From Iningainema tapete BLCC-T55 (GTDB taxonomy: Bacteria; Cyanobacteriota; Cyanobacteriia; Cyanobacteriales; Nostocaceae), in the NCBI RefSeq assembly GCF_014698965.1, contig NZ_JACXAE010000072.1, positions 496,001-560,000 of the forward strand: 64,000 nucleotides of DNA, written 5' to 3'. The notes below the pieces were generated by a model that made no database searches, was not told where the DNA came from, and was given only the letters and a program-made list of their open reading frames with translations. Both the position numbers and the translations under genes were made by a program. This document shows positions 10,577-18,309 of the stretch, piece after piece (the first letter of the stretch is position 1; each line of letters begins with the position of its first letter).

Positions 10577-10712
10577 ATTAATCGAGCAAGTCCGCTCGGT
10601 TAATTGTGTCTGTGTCGGAAGGAGTGCAATTACTTTCAGCAGACAGCAAGCAGAAAAAAATTTAGGTTAAATTTGGAAAAGCTGATCGATGTGGAGTTGC
10701 CCCGGCGGGGCA
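10577..10712 (+). other. rpsL-rpsG spacer with two hairpins
   Basis: The spacer is long for this operon (191 bases). One hairpin pairs TTAATCGAGC with GCTCGGTTAA near 10577-10604; another is the GC-rich TGCCCCGGCGGGGCA at 10699-10713. Neither is followed by a T run. They may be processing sites or translational control elements; this is inference. Confidence 0.4.
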
Positions 10713-10758
10713 GTTGTACAAATTGTCATAACGTTTCAAAGCAAAGTAAGGGTTAAGT

Positions 10759-11229
10759 ATGTCTCGTCGTGGTATTGTTCAAAGGCGCCCTATTCCGCCT
10801 GACTCTGTATATAATAGTCGCTTGATTAGCATGATCATTCGCAGAATCATGCGTCATGGAAAAAAATCTTTGGCAACAAGGATTGTTTATGATGCCATGA
10901 AAACAATTGGCGAACGGACTGGTAACGATCCGATGGAAACTTTTGAAAGAGCAGTGCGCAATGCAACGCCTCTAGTAGAAGTTAAAGCCCGTCGTGTGGG
11001 TGGAGCAACTTACCAAGTACCAATGGAAGTGCGTACAGAAAGGGGTACAACCCTAGCGCTACGTTGGCTAGTACAGTTCTCTAGACAACGTCCAGGTCGT
11101 ACAATGGCGAGTAGACTGGCAAATGAATTAATGGATGCAGCCAATGAATCTGGAAGTGCTATTCGTAAGCGGGAAGAAACGCACCGGATGGCAGAAGCAA
11201 ACAAAGCATTTGCACATTATCGCTATTAA
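10759..11229 (+). CDS. rpsG: 30S ribosomal protein S7
   Basis: The 156-residue primary binder of the 16S rRNA 3' major domain nucleates assembly of the small-subunit head. The family start MSRRG, the KVMDAM-like region [20 protein letters not shown], and the conserved [16 protein letters not shown] and ALRWL segments are all present at normal length. It is second in the str operon, with TAAGGG about 8 bases before the ATG. A GACGTTCC palindrome follows the stop directly. Confidence 0.98.
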   Translation: MSRRGIVQRRPIPPDSVYNSRLISMIIRRIMRHGKKSLATRIVYDAMKTIGERTGNDPMETFERAVRNATPLVEVKARRVGGATYQVPMEVRTERGTTLALRWLVQFSRQRPGRTMASRLANELMDAANESGSAIRKREETHRMAEANKAFAHYRY

Positions 11230-11233
11230 TATT

Positions 11234-11264
11234 TGTAGAGACGTTCCGCCGGAACGTCTCCACA
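11234..11264. repeat. GTAGAGACG-type palindrome between rpsG and fusA
   Basis: TGTAGAGACGTTCC, a GC centre, then GGAACGTCTCCACA form a hairpin of about 14 bp starting 5 bases after the rpsG stop. It lies within the str operon, where it could act as an RNA processing or attenuation hairpin. Confidence 0.85.
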
Positions 11265-11376
11265 TATAACGCCAGAGGCATATACAAACACCTGACGGTT
11301 TTCCGTAAAAGTATAACAACTTTAACAAAGTGTAATATACAAGATATCATGAGCCAAAAACTAATAGGAGGCAGCT

Positions 11377-13455
11377 GTGGCACGTACTAACCCGCTAGAG
11401 AAAGTACGCAATATCGGAATTGCGGCGCATATAGATGCGGGCAAAACAACTACAACAGAGAGAATACTGTTCTACTCTGGAATTATTCATAAGATTGGTG
11501 AGGTTCATGAAGGAACCGCAGTAACCGACTGGATGGAACAGGAGCGGGAGCGGGGAATAACCATTACTGCTGCTGCCATTAGTACCAGTTGGAAAGATCA
11601 TCAAATTAACATTATCGATACTCCAGGACACGTAGACTTCACAATTGAAGTGGAACGTTCTATGCGGGTGTTGGATGGGGTAATCACAGTTCTATGTTCT
11701 GTAGGTGGTGTACAGCCCCAAACAGAAACGGTATGGCGTCAAGCAGATCGCTATAAAGTGCCACGCATCGTGTTTGTGAACAAGATGGATCGCACAGGAG
11801 CAAACTTTTATAAAGTTTACGAGCAAGTACGCGATCGCCTGCGGACAAATGCCGTACCCATTCAACTGCCAATTGGTAGTGAAACCGAATTTAAGGGAAT
11901 TGTGGATTTGGTGCGGATGCGAGCATACATCTACACCAACGATCAAGGAACAGACATTCAAGATACAGAAATCCCCGAAGAAATGCAGGCTTTGGTGGAT
12001 GAGTACCGCGTCAAATTAGTAGAGGCGGTAGCAGAAACCTCAGATGACTTGATGAACAAGTACTTCGAGGGAGAAGAACTAACCGAAGCAGAAGTCAGCA
12101 CAGCTCTACGCAAAGGCGCAGTCGCTGGTACTATTGTGCCAATGCTTTGTGGTTCTGCCTTCAAAAATAAAGGTGTGCAGCTACTATTAGATGCTGTAGT
12201 AGATTACCTACCAGCACCAAGTGAAGTACCGCCAATTCAAGGTACACTGCGCAATGGCGAAGCTGTGGAACGCCGTGCAGACGACAATGAACCACTGTCG
12301 GCGCTGGCATTCAAAATTATGGCAGATCCATATGGTCGCTTGACCTTCGTTCGTGTTTATTCTGGTGTGCTGAAAAAAGGTAGCTATGTCTACAACGCCA
12401 CCAAGGACAAGAAAGAACGGATCTCTCGTTTAGTAGTTTTGAAAGCGGACGATCGGATCGACGTTGATGAACTAAGAGCAGGTGATTTGGGAGCCGCTTT
12501 GGGATTGAAAGATACCCTAACAGGCGACACTTTGTGTGATGAAAACTCACCAGTGATTCTCGAATCTCTATACATTCCAGAGCCAGTCATCTCGGTAGCG
12601 GTAGAACCCAAAACCAAGAACGACATGGACAAACTATCCAAGGCTCTGCAATCTCTGTCCGAAGAAGATCCTACCTTCCGTGTTCACGTCGATCCGGAAA
12701 CTAACCAAACTGTAATTGCAGGGATGGGAGAGTTACACCTGGAAATTCTGGTAGACAGGATGTTACGAGAATTTAAAGTGGAAGCGAATGTCGGTGCGCC
12801 GCAAGTAGCTTACCGCGAAACAATTCGTAAGCCCGTCAACAGAGTAGAAGGTAAATTTATCCGTCAAAGTGGTGGTAAAGGTCAGTATGGTCACGTTGTG
12901 ATTGACTTGGAACCAGGAGAACCAGGCACAGGCTTTGAATTCGTTTCCAAAATTGTTGGTGGTACTGTACCTAAAGAGTACATCTCCCCAGCAGAAGCAG
13001 GAATGAAAGAAAGCTGTGAAACAGGTGTTTTAGCTGGATATCCACTGATTGATGTCAAAGCAACCTTGATTGATGGGTCTTACCATGAAGTAGACTCTTC
13101 AGAAATGGCTTTCAAAATCGCTGGCTCAATGGCGATGAAAGAGGCAGTGATGAAAGCTTCACCCGTACTGTTAGAGCCTATGATGAAAGTTGAGGTGGAA
13201 GTTCCCGAAAACTTCCTTGGGGATGTTATGGGCGACCTCAATTCCCGTCGTGGGCAAATTGAGGGTATGGGATCAGAGCAGGGGCTAGCCAAAGTAACTG
13301 CTAAAGTCCCATTGGCAGAAATGTTTGGCTACGCTACTGACATTCGGTCGAAAACCCAAGGACGAGGCATCTTCTCGATGGAGTTTAGCAACTACGAAGA
13401 AGTACCTCGCAACGTGGCTGAGGCTATCATCGCTAAAAGCAAAGGGAACGCATAA
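11377..13455 (+). CDS. fusA: Elongation factor G
   Basis: The 692-residue GTPase drives translocation of tRNA and mRNA on the ribosome. The G domain has G1 [10 protein letters not shown], the switch [10 protein letters not shown]3 DTPGHVDF and G4 NKMDR; domains II-V follow to the usual end EAIIAKSKG. The start is a GTG with a perfect AGGAGG 5 bases upstream, which settles it. It is the third gene of the str operon. The spacer from rpsG is 147 bases and contains a palindromic repeat, so partial termination or processing before fusA is possible. Confidence 0.98.
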   Translation: MARTNPLEKVRNIGIAAHIDAGKTTTTERILFYSGIIHKIGEVHEGTAVTDWMEQERERGITITAAAISTSWKDHQINIIDTPGHVDFTIEVERSMRVLDGVITVLCSVGGVQPQTETVWRQADRYKVPRIVFVNKMDRTGANFYKVYEQVRDRLRTNAVPIQLPIGSETEFKGIVDLVRMRAYIYTNDQGTDIQDTEIPEEMQALVDEYRVKLVEAVAETSDDLMNKYFEGEELTEAEVSTALRKGAVAGTIVPMLCGSAFKNKGVQLLLDAVVDYLPAPSEVPPIQGTLRNGEAVERRADDNEPLSALAFKIMADPYGRLTFVRVYSGVLKKGSYVYNATKDKKERISRLVVLKADDRIDVDELRAGDLGAALGLKDTLTGDTLCDENSPVILESLYIPEPVISVAVEPKTKNDMDKLSKALQSLSEEDPTFRVHVDPETNQTVIAGMGELHLEILVDRMLREFKVEANVGAPQVAYRETIRKPVNRVEGKFIRQSGGKGQYGHVVIDLEPGEPGTGFEFVSKIVGGTVPKEYISPAEAGMKESCETGVLAGYPLIDVKATLIDGSYHEVDSSEMAFKIAGSMAMKEAVMKASPVLLEPMMKVEVEVPENFLGDVMGDLNSRRGQIEGMGSEQGLAKVTAKVPLAEMFGYATDIRSKTQGRGIFSMEFSNYEEVPRNVAEAIIAKSKGNA

Positions 13456-13477
13456 TTAAAAAAGGAAATCAGTATTA

Positions 13478-14707
13478 ATGGCACGCGCAAAGTTTGAAAG
13501 GAATAAACCCCACGTTAATATCGGTACGATTGGCCACGTTGACCACGGTAAAACCACGTTGACAGCAGCCATTACCATGACCTTGGCAGCTCAGGGTAGA
13601 GCGGTAGCTCGGGCATACGACCAAATCGATAACGCACCAGAAGAAAAGGCACGGGGTATTACCATCAATACCGCTCACGTAGAGTATGAAACCGACAATC
13701 GGCACTATGCTCACGTAGATTGCCCCGGACACGCTGACTATGTGAAAAACATGATCACCGGTGCGGCTCAGATGGATGGTGGCATCCTGGTGGTTTCAGC
13801 AGCAGATGGTCCTATGCCCCAAACCCGCGAACACATTCTACTAGCAAAGCAGGTCGGCGTTCCTAACCTGGTAGTCTTCTTGAACAAAGAAGACATGGTG
13901 GACGATGCAGAACTGCTAGAGTTGGTAGAACTAGAAGTTCGCGAACTCCTATCTAGCTATGATTTTCCTGGTGATGACATTCCTGTAGTCATCGGTTCTG
14001 GTTTGCAAGCGTTGGAAAAAATGACCGCTAACCCCAAAACACAGCGGGGTGAAGATAAGTGGGTAGATAAAATTTACGAGTTGATGGATGCTGTAGATTC
14101 CTACATCCCCACACCAGAACGTGATGTGGATAAGCCCTTCCTCATGGCGGTGGAAGACGTGTTCTCCATTACAGGTCGTGGTACTGTAGCTACAGGACGT
14201 ATTGAACGGGGTAAAGTTAAAATCGGCGATAACGTGGAACTTGTAGGTATCAGAGATACTCGCGCTACCACCGTAACCGGGATCGAGATGTTTAAGAAGA
14301 GTCTTGATGAAGGGATGGCAGGTGACAACGCCGGACTACTGCTGCGTGGTATCCAGAAAGCTGATATTGAACGGGGTATGGTACTTGCTAAACCAGGCTC
14401 TATTACCCCTCATACACAATTTGAAGGTGAAGTGTACGTTCTCACCGAAAAAGAAGGTGGTCGTAAGACTCCTTTCTTCCCCGGCTACCGTCCTCAGTTC
14501 TACGTGCGTACAACAGATGTAACTGGTACTATCAAAGCCTTCACCGCTGACGATGGCTCTGAAGCAGAAATGGTGATGCCCGGAGACCGTATTAAGATGA
14601 CCGTGGAATTGATCAACCCGATTGCGATTGAGCAAGGAATGCGCTTCGCTATCCGTGAAGGTGGCCGTACCATCGGTGCTGGTGTCGTTGCTAAAATAGT
14701 CAAATAA
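13478..14707 (+). CDS. tuf: Elongation factor Tu
   Basis: The 409-residue GTPase carries aminoacyl-tRNA to the ribosomal A site. Motifs seen: G1 [10 protein letters not shown], switch [14 protein letters not shown]3 DCPGHADY, G4 NKEDMVDD, and the C-terminal domain ending [14 protein letters not shown]. Like other cyanobacterial EF-Tu it has the ten-residue-scale insertion in the G domain (around [15 protein letters not shown]), making it longer than the E. coli protein. AAGGAAA lies 9 bases before the ATG. The gap to fusA is only 22 bases, so the two are surely cotranscribed. Confidence 0.98.
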   Translation: MARAKFERNKPHVNIGTIGHVDHGKTTLTAAITMTLAAQGRAVARAYDQIDNAPEEKARGITINTAHVEYETDNRHYAHVDCPGHADYVKNMITGAAQMDGGILVVSAADGPMPQTREHILLAKQVGVPNLVVFLNKEDMVDDAELLELVELEVRELLSSYDFPGDDIPVVIGSGLQALEKMTANPKTQRGEDKWVDKIYELMDAVDSYIPTPERDVDKPFLMAVEDVFSITGRGTVATGRIERGKVKIGDNVELVGIRDTRATTVTGIEMFKKSLDEGMAGDNAGLLLRGIQKADIERGMVLAKPGSITPHTQFEGEVYVLTEKEGGRKTPFFPGYRPQFYVRTTDVTGTIKAFTADDGSEAEMVMPGDRIKMTVELINPIAIEQGMRFAIREGGRTIGAGVVAKIVK

Positions 14708-14731
14708 CATCTTTTCACCCTAAATTAATGG

Positions 14732-14765
14732 GAGCAGAGATGGTATAATACCTCTCTGCTCTTTT
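14732..14765 (+). terminator. Hairpin with T run between tuf and rpsJ
   Basis: GAGCAGAG pairs with CTCTGCTC, with further inner pairing of GGTAT and ATACC, followed by TTTT. It looks like an intrinsic terminator or attenuator inside the operon. The loop region also contains TATAAT, so a promoter for rpsJ could overlap it. Either would explain separate control of rpsJ. Confidence 0.65.
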
Positions 14766-14804
14766 GTCTGACCACAACTCATCTGTACCAGGAAAATTAA
14801 AGAA

Positions 14805-15122
14805 ATGGCAACGCTACAGCAGCAAAAAATTAGAATTCGCTTACAAGCTTTTGACCGCCGCTTACTTGATACATCTTGCGAGAAGATTGTAGATACTGCT
14901 AACCGTACTAACGCTACAGCAATTGGTCCAATTCCCTTACCAACAAAACGCCGCATCTACTGCGTGTTGCGATCGCCACACGTAGATAAGGATTCCCGCG
15001 AACATTTTGAAACCCGTACTCATCGTCGCATTATTGACATCTATCAGCCTTCTTCTAAAACTATTGACGCCTTGATGAAATTAGATCTACCATCAGGTGT
15101 AGATATTGAAGTTAAGCTGTAA
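14805..15122 (+). CDS. rpsJ: 30S ribosomal protein S10
   Basis: The 105-residue small-subunit head protein doubles as the NusE transcription antitermination factor in bacteria. Recognised by [15 protein letters not shown], the [11 protein letters not shown] loop, [17 protein letters not shown] and the end [12 protein letters not shown]. In cyanobacteria rpsJ commonly lies after tuf in the str operon rather than at the head of the S10 operon (established knowledge), and this window shows that arrangement. A hairpin with T run precedes it and a clear terminator follows. Confidence 0.98.
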   Translation: MATLQQQKIRIRLQAFDRRLLDTSCEKIVDTANRTNATAIGPIPLPTKRRIYCVLRSPHVDKDSREHFETRTHRRIIDIYQPSSKTIDALMKLDLPSGVDIEVKL

Positions 15123-15131
15123 GAAGTTGTC

Positions 15132-15160
15132 GTAGAGACGTTCCAGCGGAACGTCTGTAC
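15132..15160. repeat. GTAGAGACG-type palindrome after rpsJ
   Basis: GTAGAGACGTTCC, a short centre and GGAACGTCTGTAC; one mismatch in the outer arm. It begins 9 bases after the rpsJ stop and precedes the terminator at 15213. Confidence 0.85.
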
Positions 15161-15212
15161 ATTCGTCTGATAGTTAACTGTTAGCAAAAATTTTAATTGT
15201 CACAATATTAAC

Positions 15213-15250
15213 AAAGCCCTGAGAAAAAATATATCTCAGGGCTTTTTATT
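15213..15250 (+). terminator. Intrinsic terminator of the str operon
   Basis: AAAGCCCTGAGA and TCTCAGGGCTTT form a perfect 12-bp stem around an AT-rich loop, followed by a T run. It stands 90 bases after rpsJ and should end the str operon transcript. Confidence 0.85.
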
Positions 15251-15341
15251 AGGTAGAAAACTTTTAGGATAGAATGAAAATATATTACGGGAAAATCAGA
15301 GAATAAACATCTTTATTGAGTAAATTTATACAAAGGAAACA

Positions 15342-15983
15342 ATGACATCTTATTCTCGAATTGCAGTACGCGAACTACCATTGTTCCCGTTATCGGAAGT
15401 AGTTCTATTTCCAACGAGACCATTGCCCCTGCATATATTTGAACCTCGCTATCGAATTATGATGAACACAATCTTGGAAAGCGATCGCAGGTTCGGAGTT
15501 GTGATGGTAGATCCACATAAAGGTACAATTGCTAACGTTGGATGCTGCGCAGAAATTATTCATTATCAAAGGCTGCCTGATGACAGATTAAAGATGTTAA
15601 CTTTAGGACAGCAAAGGTTTCGCATTTTAGAGTATGTGCGTGAAAAACCATACTACGTGGGTTTGGTAGAATGGATCGAAGATGAACCACCACATAAAGA
15701 TCTACGTCCAGTAGCAACAAACCTAGAACAACTCCTACGGGATGTTGTGCGTCTTTCAGCTAAGTTAACAGAAGAAGAAATTGAACTGCCAGAAGACTTG
15801 CCAGATTTACCCATAGAACTCTCTTACTGGGTAGCAAGTAAACTTTATGGTGTTGCCTCAGAGCAGCAAGCATTACTAGAGCTACAAGATACGAACGCTC
15901 GCTTGGAACGAGAAGCCGAAATATTAACTTCTACTCGTAATCACTTGGCGGCTCGTACTGTTCTTAAAGATACCTTGAATTAG
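15342..15983 (+). CDS. Lon N-terminal (LON substrate-binding) domain protein
   Basis: The 213-residue protein consists of the substrate-recognition domain of Lon protease without the AAA+ and protease parts. Typical segments are RELPLFPLSEVVLFPTRPLPLHIFEPRYR and the later LGQQRFRI strand, followed by a helical C-terminus. Stand-alone LON proteins are widespread in cyanobacteria; their role is unclear, perhaps as adaptor or chaperone for protein turnover. AAAGGAAAC precedes the ATG. It follows the str operon terminator and has its own upstream region. Its TAG stop abuts a palindrome that also ends the convergent pheA gene. Confidence 0.88.
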   Translation: MTSYSRIAVRELPLFPLSEVVLFPTRPLPLHIFEPRYRIMMNTILESDRRFGVVMVDPHKGTIANVGCCAEIIHYQRLPDDRLKMLTLGQQRFRILEYVREKPYYVGLVEWIEDEPPHKDLRPVATNLEQLLRDVVRLSAKLTEEEIELPEDLPDLPIELSYWVASKLYGVASEQQALLELQDTNARLEREAEILTSTRNHLAARTVLKDTLN

Positions 15984-16010
15984 TAGAGACGCGCCATGGC
16001 GCGTCTCTAC
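15983..16010. repeat. GTAGAGACG-type palindrome forming the LON gene-pheA junction
   Basis: GTAGAGACGCGCCATGGCGC followed by GTCTCTAC is a perfect palindrome of 28 bp. Its first base is the last base of the LON-domain gene's TAG; on the other strand its TAG (16009-16007) is the pheA stop codon. It probably folds as a terminator hairpin for both convergent transcripts. Confidence 0.88.
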
Positions 16011-16891
16011 ATGGGTAAAACACTATAACTGCCAAATATTTTTAAGACTTCTGTATGAACTCTTAATTCGCTAAGAGCAGATTGCATTTGTGCTTCATTT
16101 ACATCTGTTTCCGCATCAATAAAAAATAAGTATTCTCCGAGCGATCGCTTAGTTGGGCGAGATTCTATTTTGCTAAGATTAATACCCAATTTAGCAAAAA
16201 TTTGTAGTGGTGTTACCAACGCACCCGGGACATTGGCAGGCAAACTAAACGCTAATGAGGTATGACTGGCAGGTGCTGTAGAGACGCGATTAATCGCGTC
16301 TCCACATGTAACGTCTCGACAAATTGCGTCTTTACTAACCACTAAGAAACGAGTACGGTTTTCCGCATAATCATTAATACCAGTAGCAAGTACAGGCAAA
16401 TTATATAGTTGTGCCGCTCTTTGAGATGAGATTGCCGCTACTTTCAAATCTTGCTCCAGTAGCAGTAGTGATTCAGTTGTAGAGTTACTAGGAATTAACT
16501 GTACATGAGGAAGAAACCGTTCCAACCATCTTTGACATTGTGCTAAAGCTTGGGGATGGGAATAGACAATTTTGACATCCTCTAAACTCTGAGCGCAAGA
16601 AATTAAGGTATGGGCAATAGGTATTATCAACGCTTGGCGAATGTGTAAACTATCCAACTCCCAAAGTGTATCCAATGTCATAGTTACACTGCCTTCAATA
16701 GAATTTTCCACTGGGACAACAGCTAACTGTGCTTGATCTTTTGCTACCGCTCGTAGTGATTGAGCAATACTGGGATAAGGACATAAAACAGCTTCTAAGC
16801 CTGAATTTTTATTTAGCCAATTTAGGTATAAATTAGCAGCTTGTTCTGCATAAGTACCAGGAGGTCCTAGATGTGCAATGAGTGTGGTCAT
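16007..16891 (-). CDS. pheA: Prephenate dehydratase
   Basis: The 294-residue enzyme converts prephenate to phenylpyruvate in phenylalanine synthesis. The catalytic domain has GPPGTYAEQAA, VPVENSIEGSV and the TRF(L) motif in ENRTRFLVVS; the C-terminal ACT domain begins HTSLAFSLPANVPGAL and carries the phenylalanine-sensing ESRPTK motif. The linker between them contains a peptide (around CRDVTCGDAINRVSTA) that comes from a palindromic repeat at 16277-16306 and is not part of the family core. Its stop codon also lies in a copy of that repeat. The enzyme should be active because both domains are intact. Confidence 0.95.
   Translation of the reverse strand: MTTLIAHLGPPGTYAEQAANLYLNWLNKNSGLEAVLCPYPSIAQSLRAVAKDQAQLAVVPVENSIEGSVTMTLDTLWELDSLHIRQALIIPIAHTLISCAQSLEDVKIVYSHPQALAQCQRWLERFLPHVQLIPSNSTTESLLLLEQDLKVAAISSQRAAQLYNLPVLATGINDYAENRTRFLVVSKDAICRDVTCGDAINRVSTAPASHTSLAFSLPANVPGALVTPLQIFAKLGINLSKIESRPTKRSLGEYLFFIDAETDVNEAQMQSALSELRVHTEVLKIFGSYSVLPM
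16277..16306. repeat. GTAGAGACG-type palindrome inside pheA
   Basis: TGTAGAGACGCGATTAATCG followed by CGTCTCCACA forms a hairpin. It falls exactly in the linker between the dehydratase and ACT domains and is read in frame. A partial second motif (ACGTCTCGAC, 16311-16320) follows. Confidence 0.85.
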
Positions 16892-16999
16892 AGGGTTGTG
16901 TATAGTATTTTTTAAAATATTAAACTTATGTACTTCTACGGTAGTAAAGAAAATCTTTAAAAAAGATTAAAATATAGGAATTAGATATTTTATTCCTTT

Positions 17000-17584
17000 A
17001 TGACAACCAAGTTTACTTCCTCCCTATCTGTTGACATTCCTGTTCCCGATCAGCCTATTCCCATTCAGCACTACCTGCGGCAGCCGCAACGTTTAGTTAA
17101 TGCTTTAGTTGACCCCAGCCGCATCCAACAACTTTCTGCTGAAGTTTTTCGCTTAAAAATGCGTCCATTAAACTTTATGTCTCTCAGTATTCAACCTACT
17201 GTAGACATGAGAGTATGGGCAGAATTAAATGGAACAGTGTATTTACAATCGATTGGTTGTGAAATACTTGGTGTCGAATATATTAATCAACGCTTTTCGC
17301 TGACTTTAAAAGGGTATTTATCTGCTTGTGAGTCAAGTAATAATACTTATTTAAAAGGAAAAGCTGATTTAGTTGTGCAAGTAGATCTGCCTATGCCTAT
17401 AACCTTGACACCCAAACCAATTTTAGAAGCGACTGGTAACGGTTTGCTCAAAAGCGTCCTATTAACAATTAAGCAAAGATTACTGCATCAACTCCTAGTA
17501 GATTATCGCCATTGGGTAATTTCACAAACAGCAGAAACCATGAAGGATAAAACAACAGATTTACCAATCCTAAATCCAGAGTAG
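17000..17584 (+). CDS. DUF1997 family protein
   Basis: The 194-residue protein belongs by its overall sequence to the DUF1997 family of cyanobacteria and plastid-bearing eukaryotes, whose function is not established. Visible features are a core PLNFMSLSIQPTVDMRVWAE and the repeated beta-strand pattern typical of a lipid-binding-like (START-type) fold, which is inference. No signal peptide or membrane segment is seen. It diverges from pheA with 108 bases between them and converges on rnhB, sharing a palindrome that provides its TAG stop. Confidence 0.75.
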   Translation: MTTKFTSSLSVDIPVPDQPIPIQHYLRQPQRLVNALVDPSRIQQLSAEVFRLKMRPLNFMSLSIQPTVDMRVWAELNGTVYLQSIGCEILGVEYINQRFSLTLKGYLSACESSNNTYLKGKADLVVQVDLPMPITLTPKPILEATGNGLLKSVLLTIKQRLLHQLLVDYRHWVISQTAETMKDKTTDLPILNPE

Positions 17585-17609
17585 AGACGTTCCGGCGGAA
17601 CGTCTCTAC
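17581..17609. repeat. GTAGAGACG-type palindrome forming the DUF1997-rnhB junction
   Basis: GTAGAGACGTTCC, a GC centre, and GGAACGTCTCTAC, 29 bp. The TAG at 17582-17584 ends the DUF1997 gene; the complementary TAG at 17608-17606 ends rnhB. A partial copy (AACGTCTCTACACGAC) lies just to the right, inside the rnhB end. Confidence 0.9.
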
Positions 17610-18292
17610 ACGATATTCTGGTCAAACGTCTCTACACGACACGGACCAAAAGATTGACGATGTAACGGCGAGGGACCGTACTTTTGTAGTGCTGCTAAAT
17701 GACGAGGACTTCCATAACCTTTATTACGTTCCAAGTCGTACATCGGGTACTTAGCTGCCAGACGAAGCACCAAATCATCACGCCAAACTTTAGCCACAAT
17801 GCTGGCGGAGGCGATCGAAAGCGAAAGCGAGTCTCCCTTAACAATAGTTTGTTGTGGTACTGGCAAATCTTTGACCAATTGATTACCGTCAATTAGACAT
17901 ATAGCAGGCTGTACTTTTAATTTAAGAACAGCCCGCTTCATTGCTAAGAGTGAAGCCTGCAAAATATTGATTGAGTCTATTTCCGCTAATGTGGCAAAAC
18001 CAATTTTCCAGTCTACAGCTAGCGCACAAATGAGTTGCGCTAGCTGAGATCTTCTTTGACTCTTAAGCTGTTTACTGTCTTTAATGCCAGACGCTGCTAG
18101 ATCCAATAAAGCACACTCTGGCAGTATCACGGCTGCTGCAACTACAGGACCAAACAGAGCGCCTCGCCCTACTTCATCTACGCCTGCAACTAGTCCTTGA
18201 TCATGCGGCGCAGATAATTCTAGCCAACTGTGTGAATTTACAGATGTTGGCGTTTTAACTGCGCTCAGTTGCTCTGTTTTGACCATAAGCAT
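17606..18292 (-). CDS. rnhB: Ribonuclease HII
   Basis: The 228-residue endonuclease cuts RNA in RNA/DNA hybrids and removes single misincorporated ribonucleotides. The acidic active site is seen in GVDEVGRGALFGPVVAAAV (Asp and Glu), LIDGNQLVKDL and the SIVAKVWRD stretch with its Asp. It lies 17 bases after rne on the same strand, the usual rne-rnhB operon of cyanobacteria. The last residues (CRVETFDQNIV) come partly from a palindromic repeat, so the native C-terminus has been replaced or extended. The N-terminal 25 residues are not conserved, so the start could be slightly downstream. Confidence 0.94.
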   Translation of the reverse strand: MLMVKTEQLSAVKTPTSVNSHSWLELSAPHDQGLVAGVDEVGRGALFGPVVAAAVILPECALLDLAASGIKDSKQLKSQRRSQLAQLICALAVDWKIGFATLAEIDSINILQASLLAMKRAVLKLKVQPAICLIDGNQLVKDLPVPQQTIVKGDSLSLSIASASIVAKVWRDDLVLRLAAKYPMYDLERNKGYGSPRHLAALQKYGPSPLHRQSFGPCRVETFDQNIV

Positions 18293-18309
18293 TTCGTTAC
18301 TTTCTGCGT

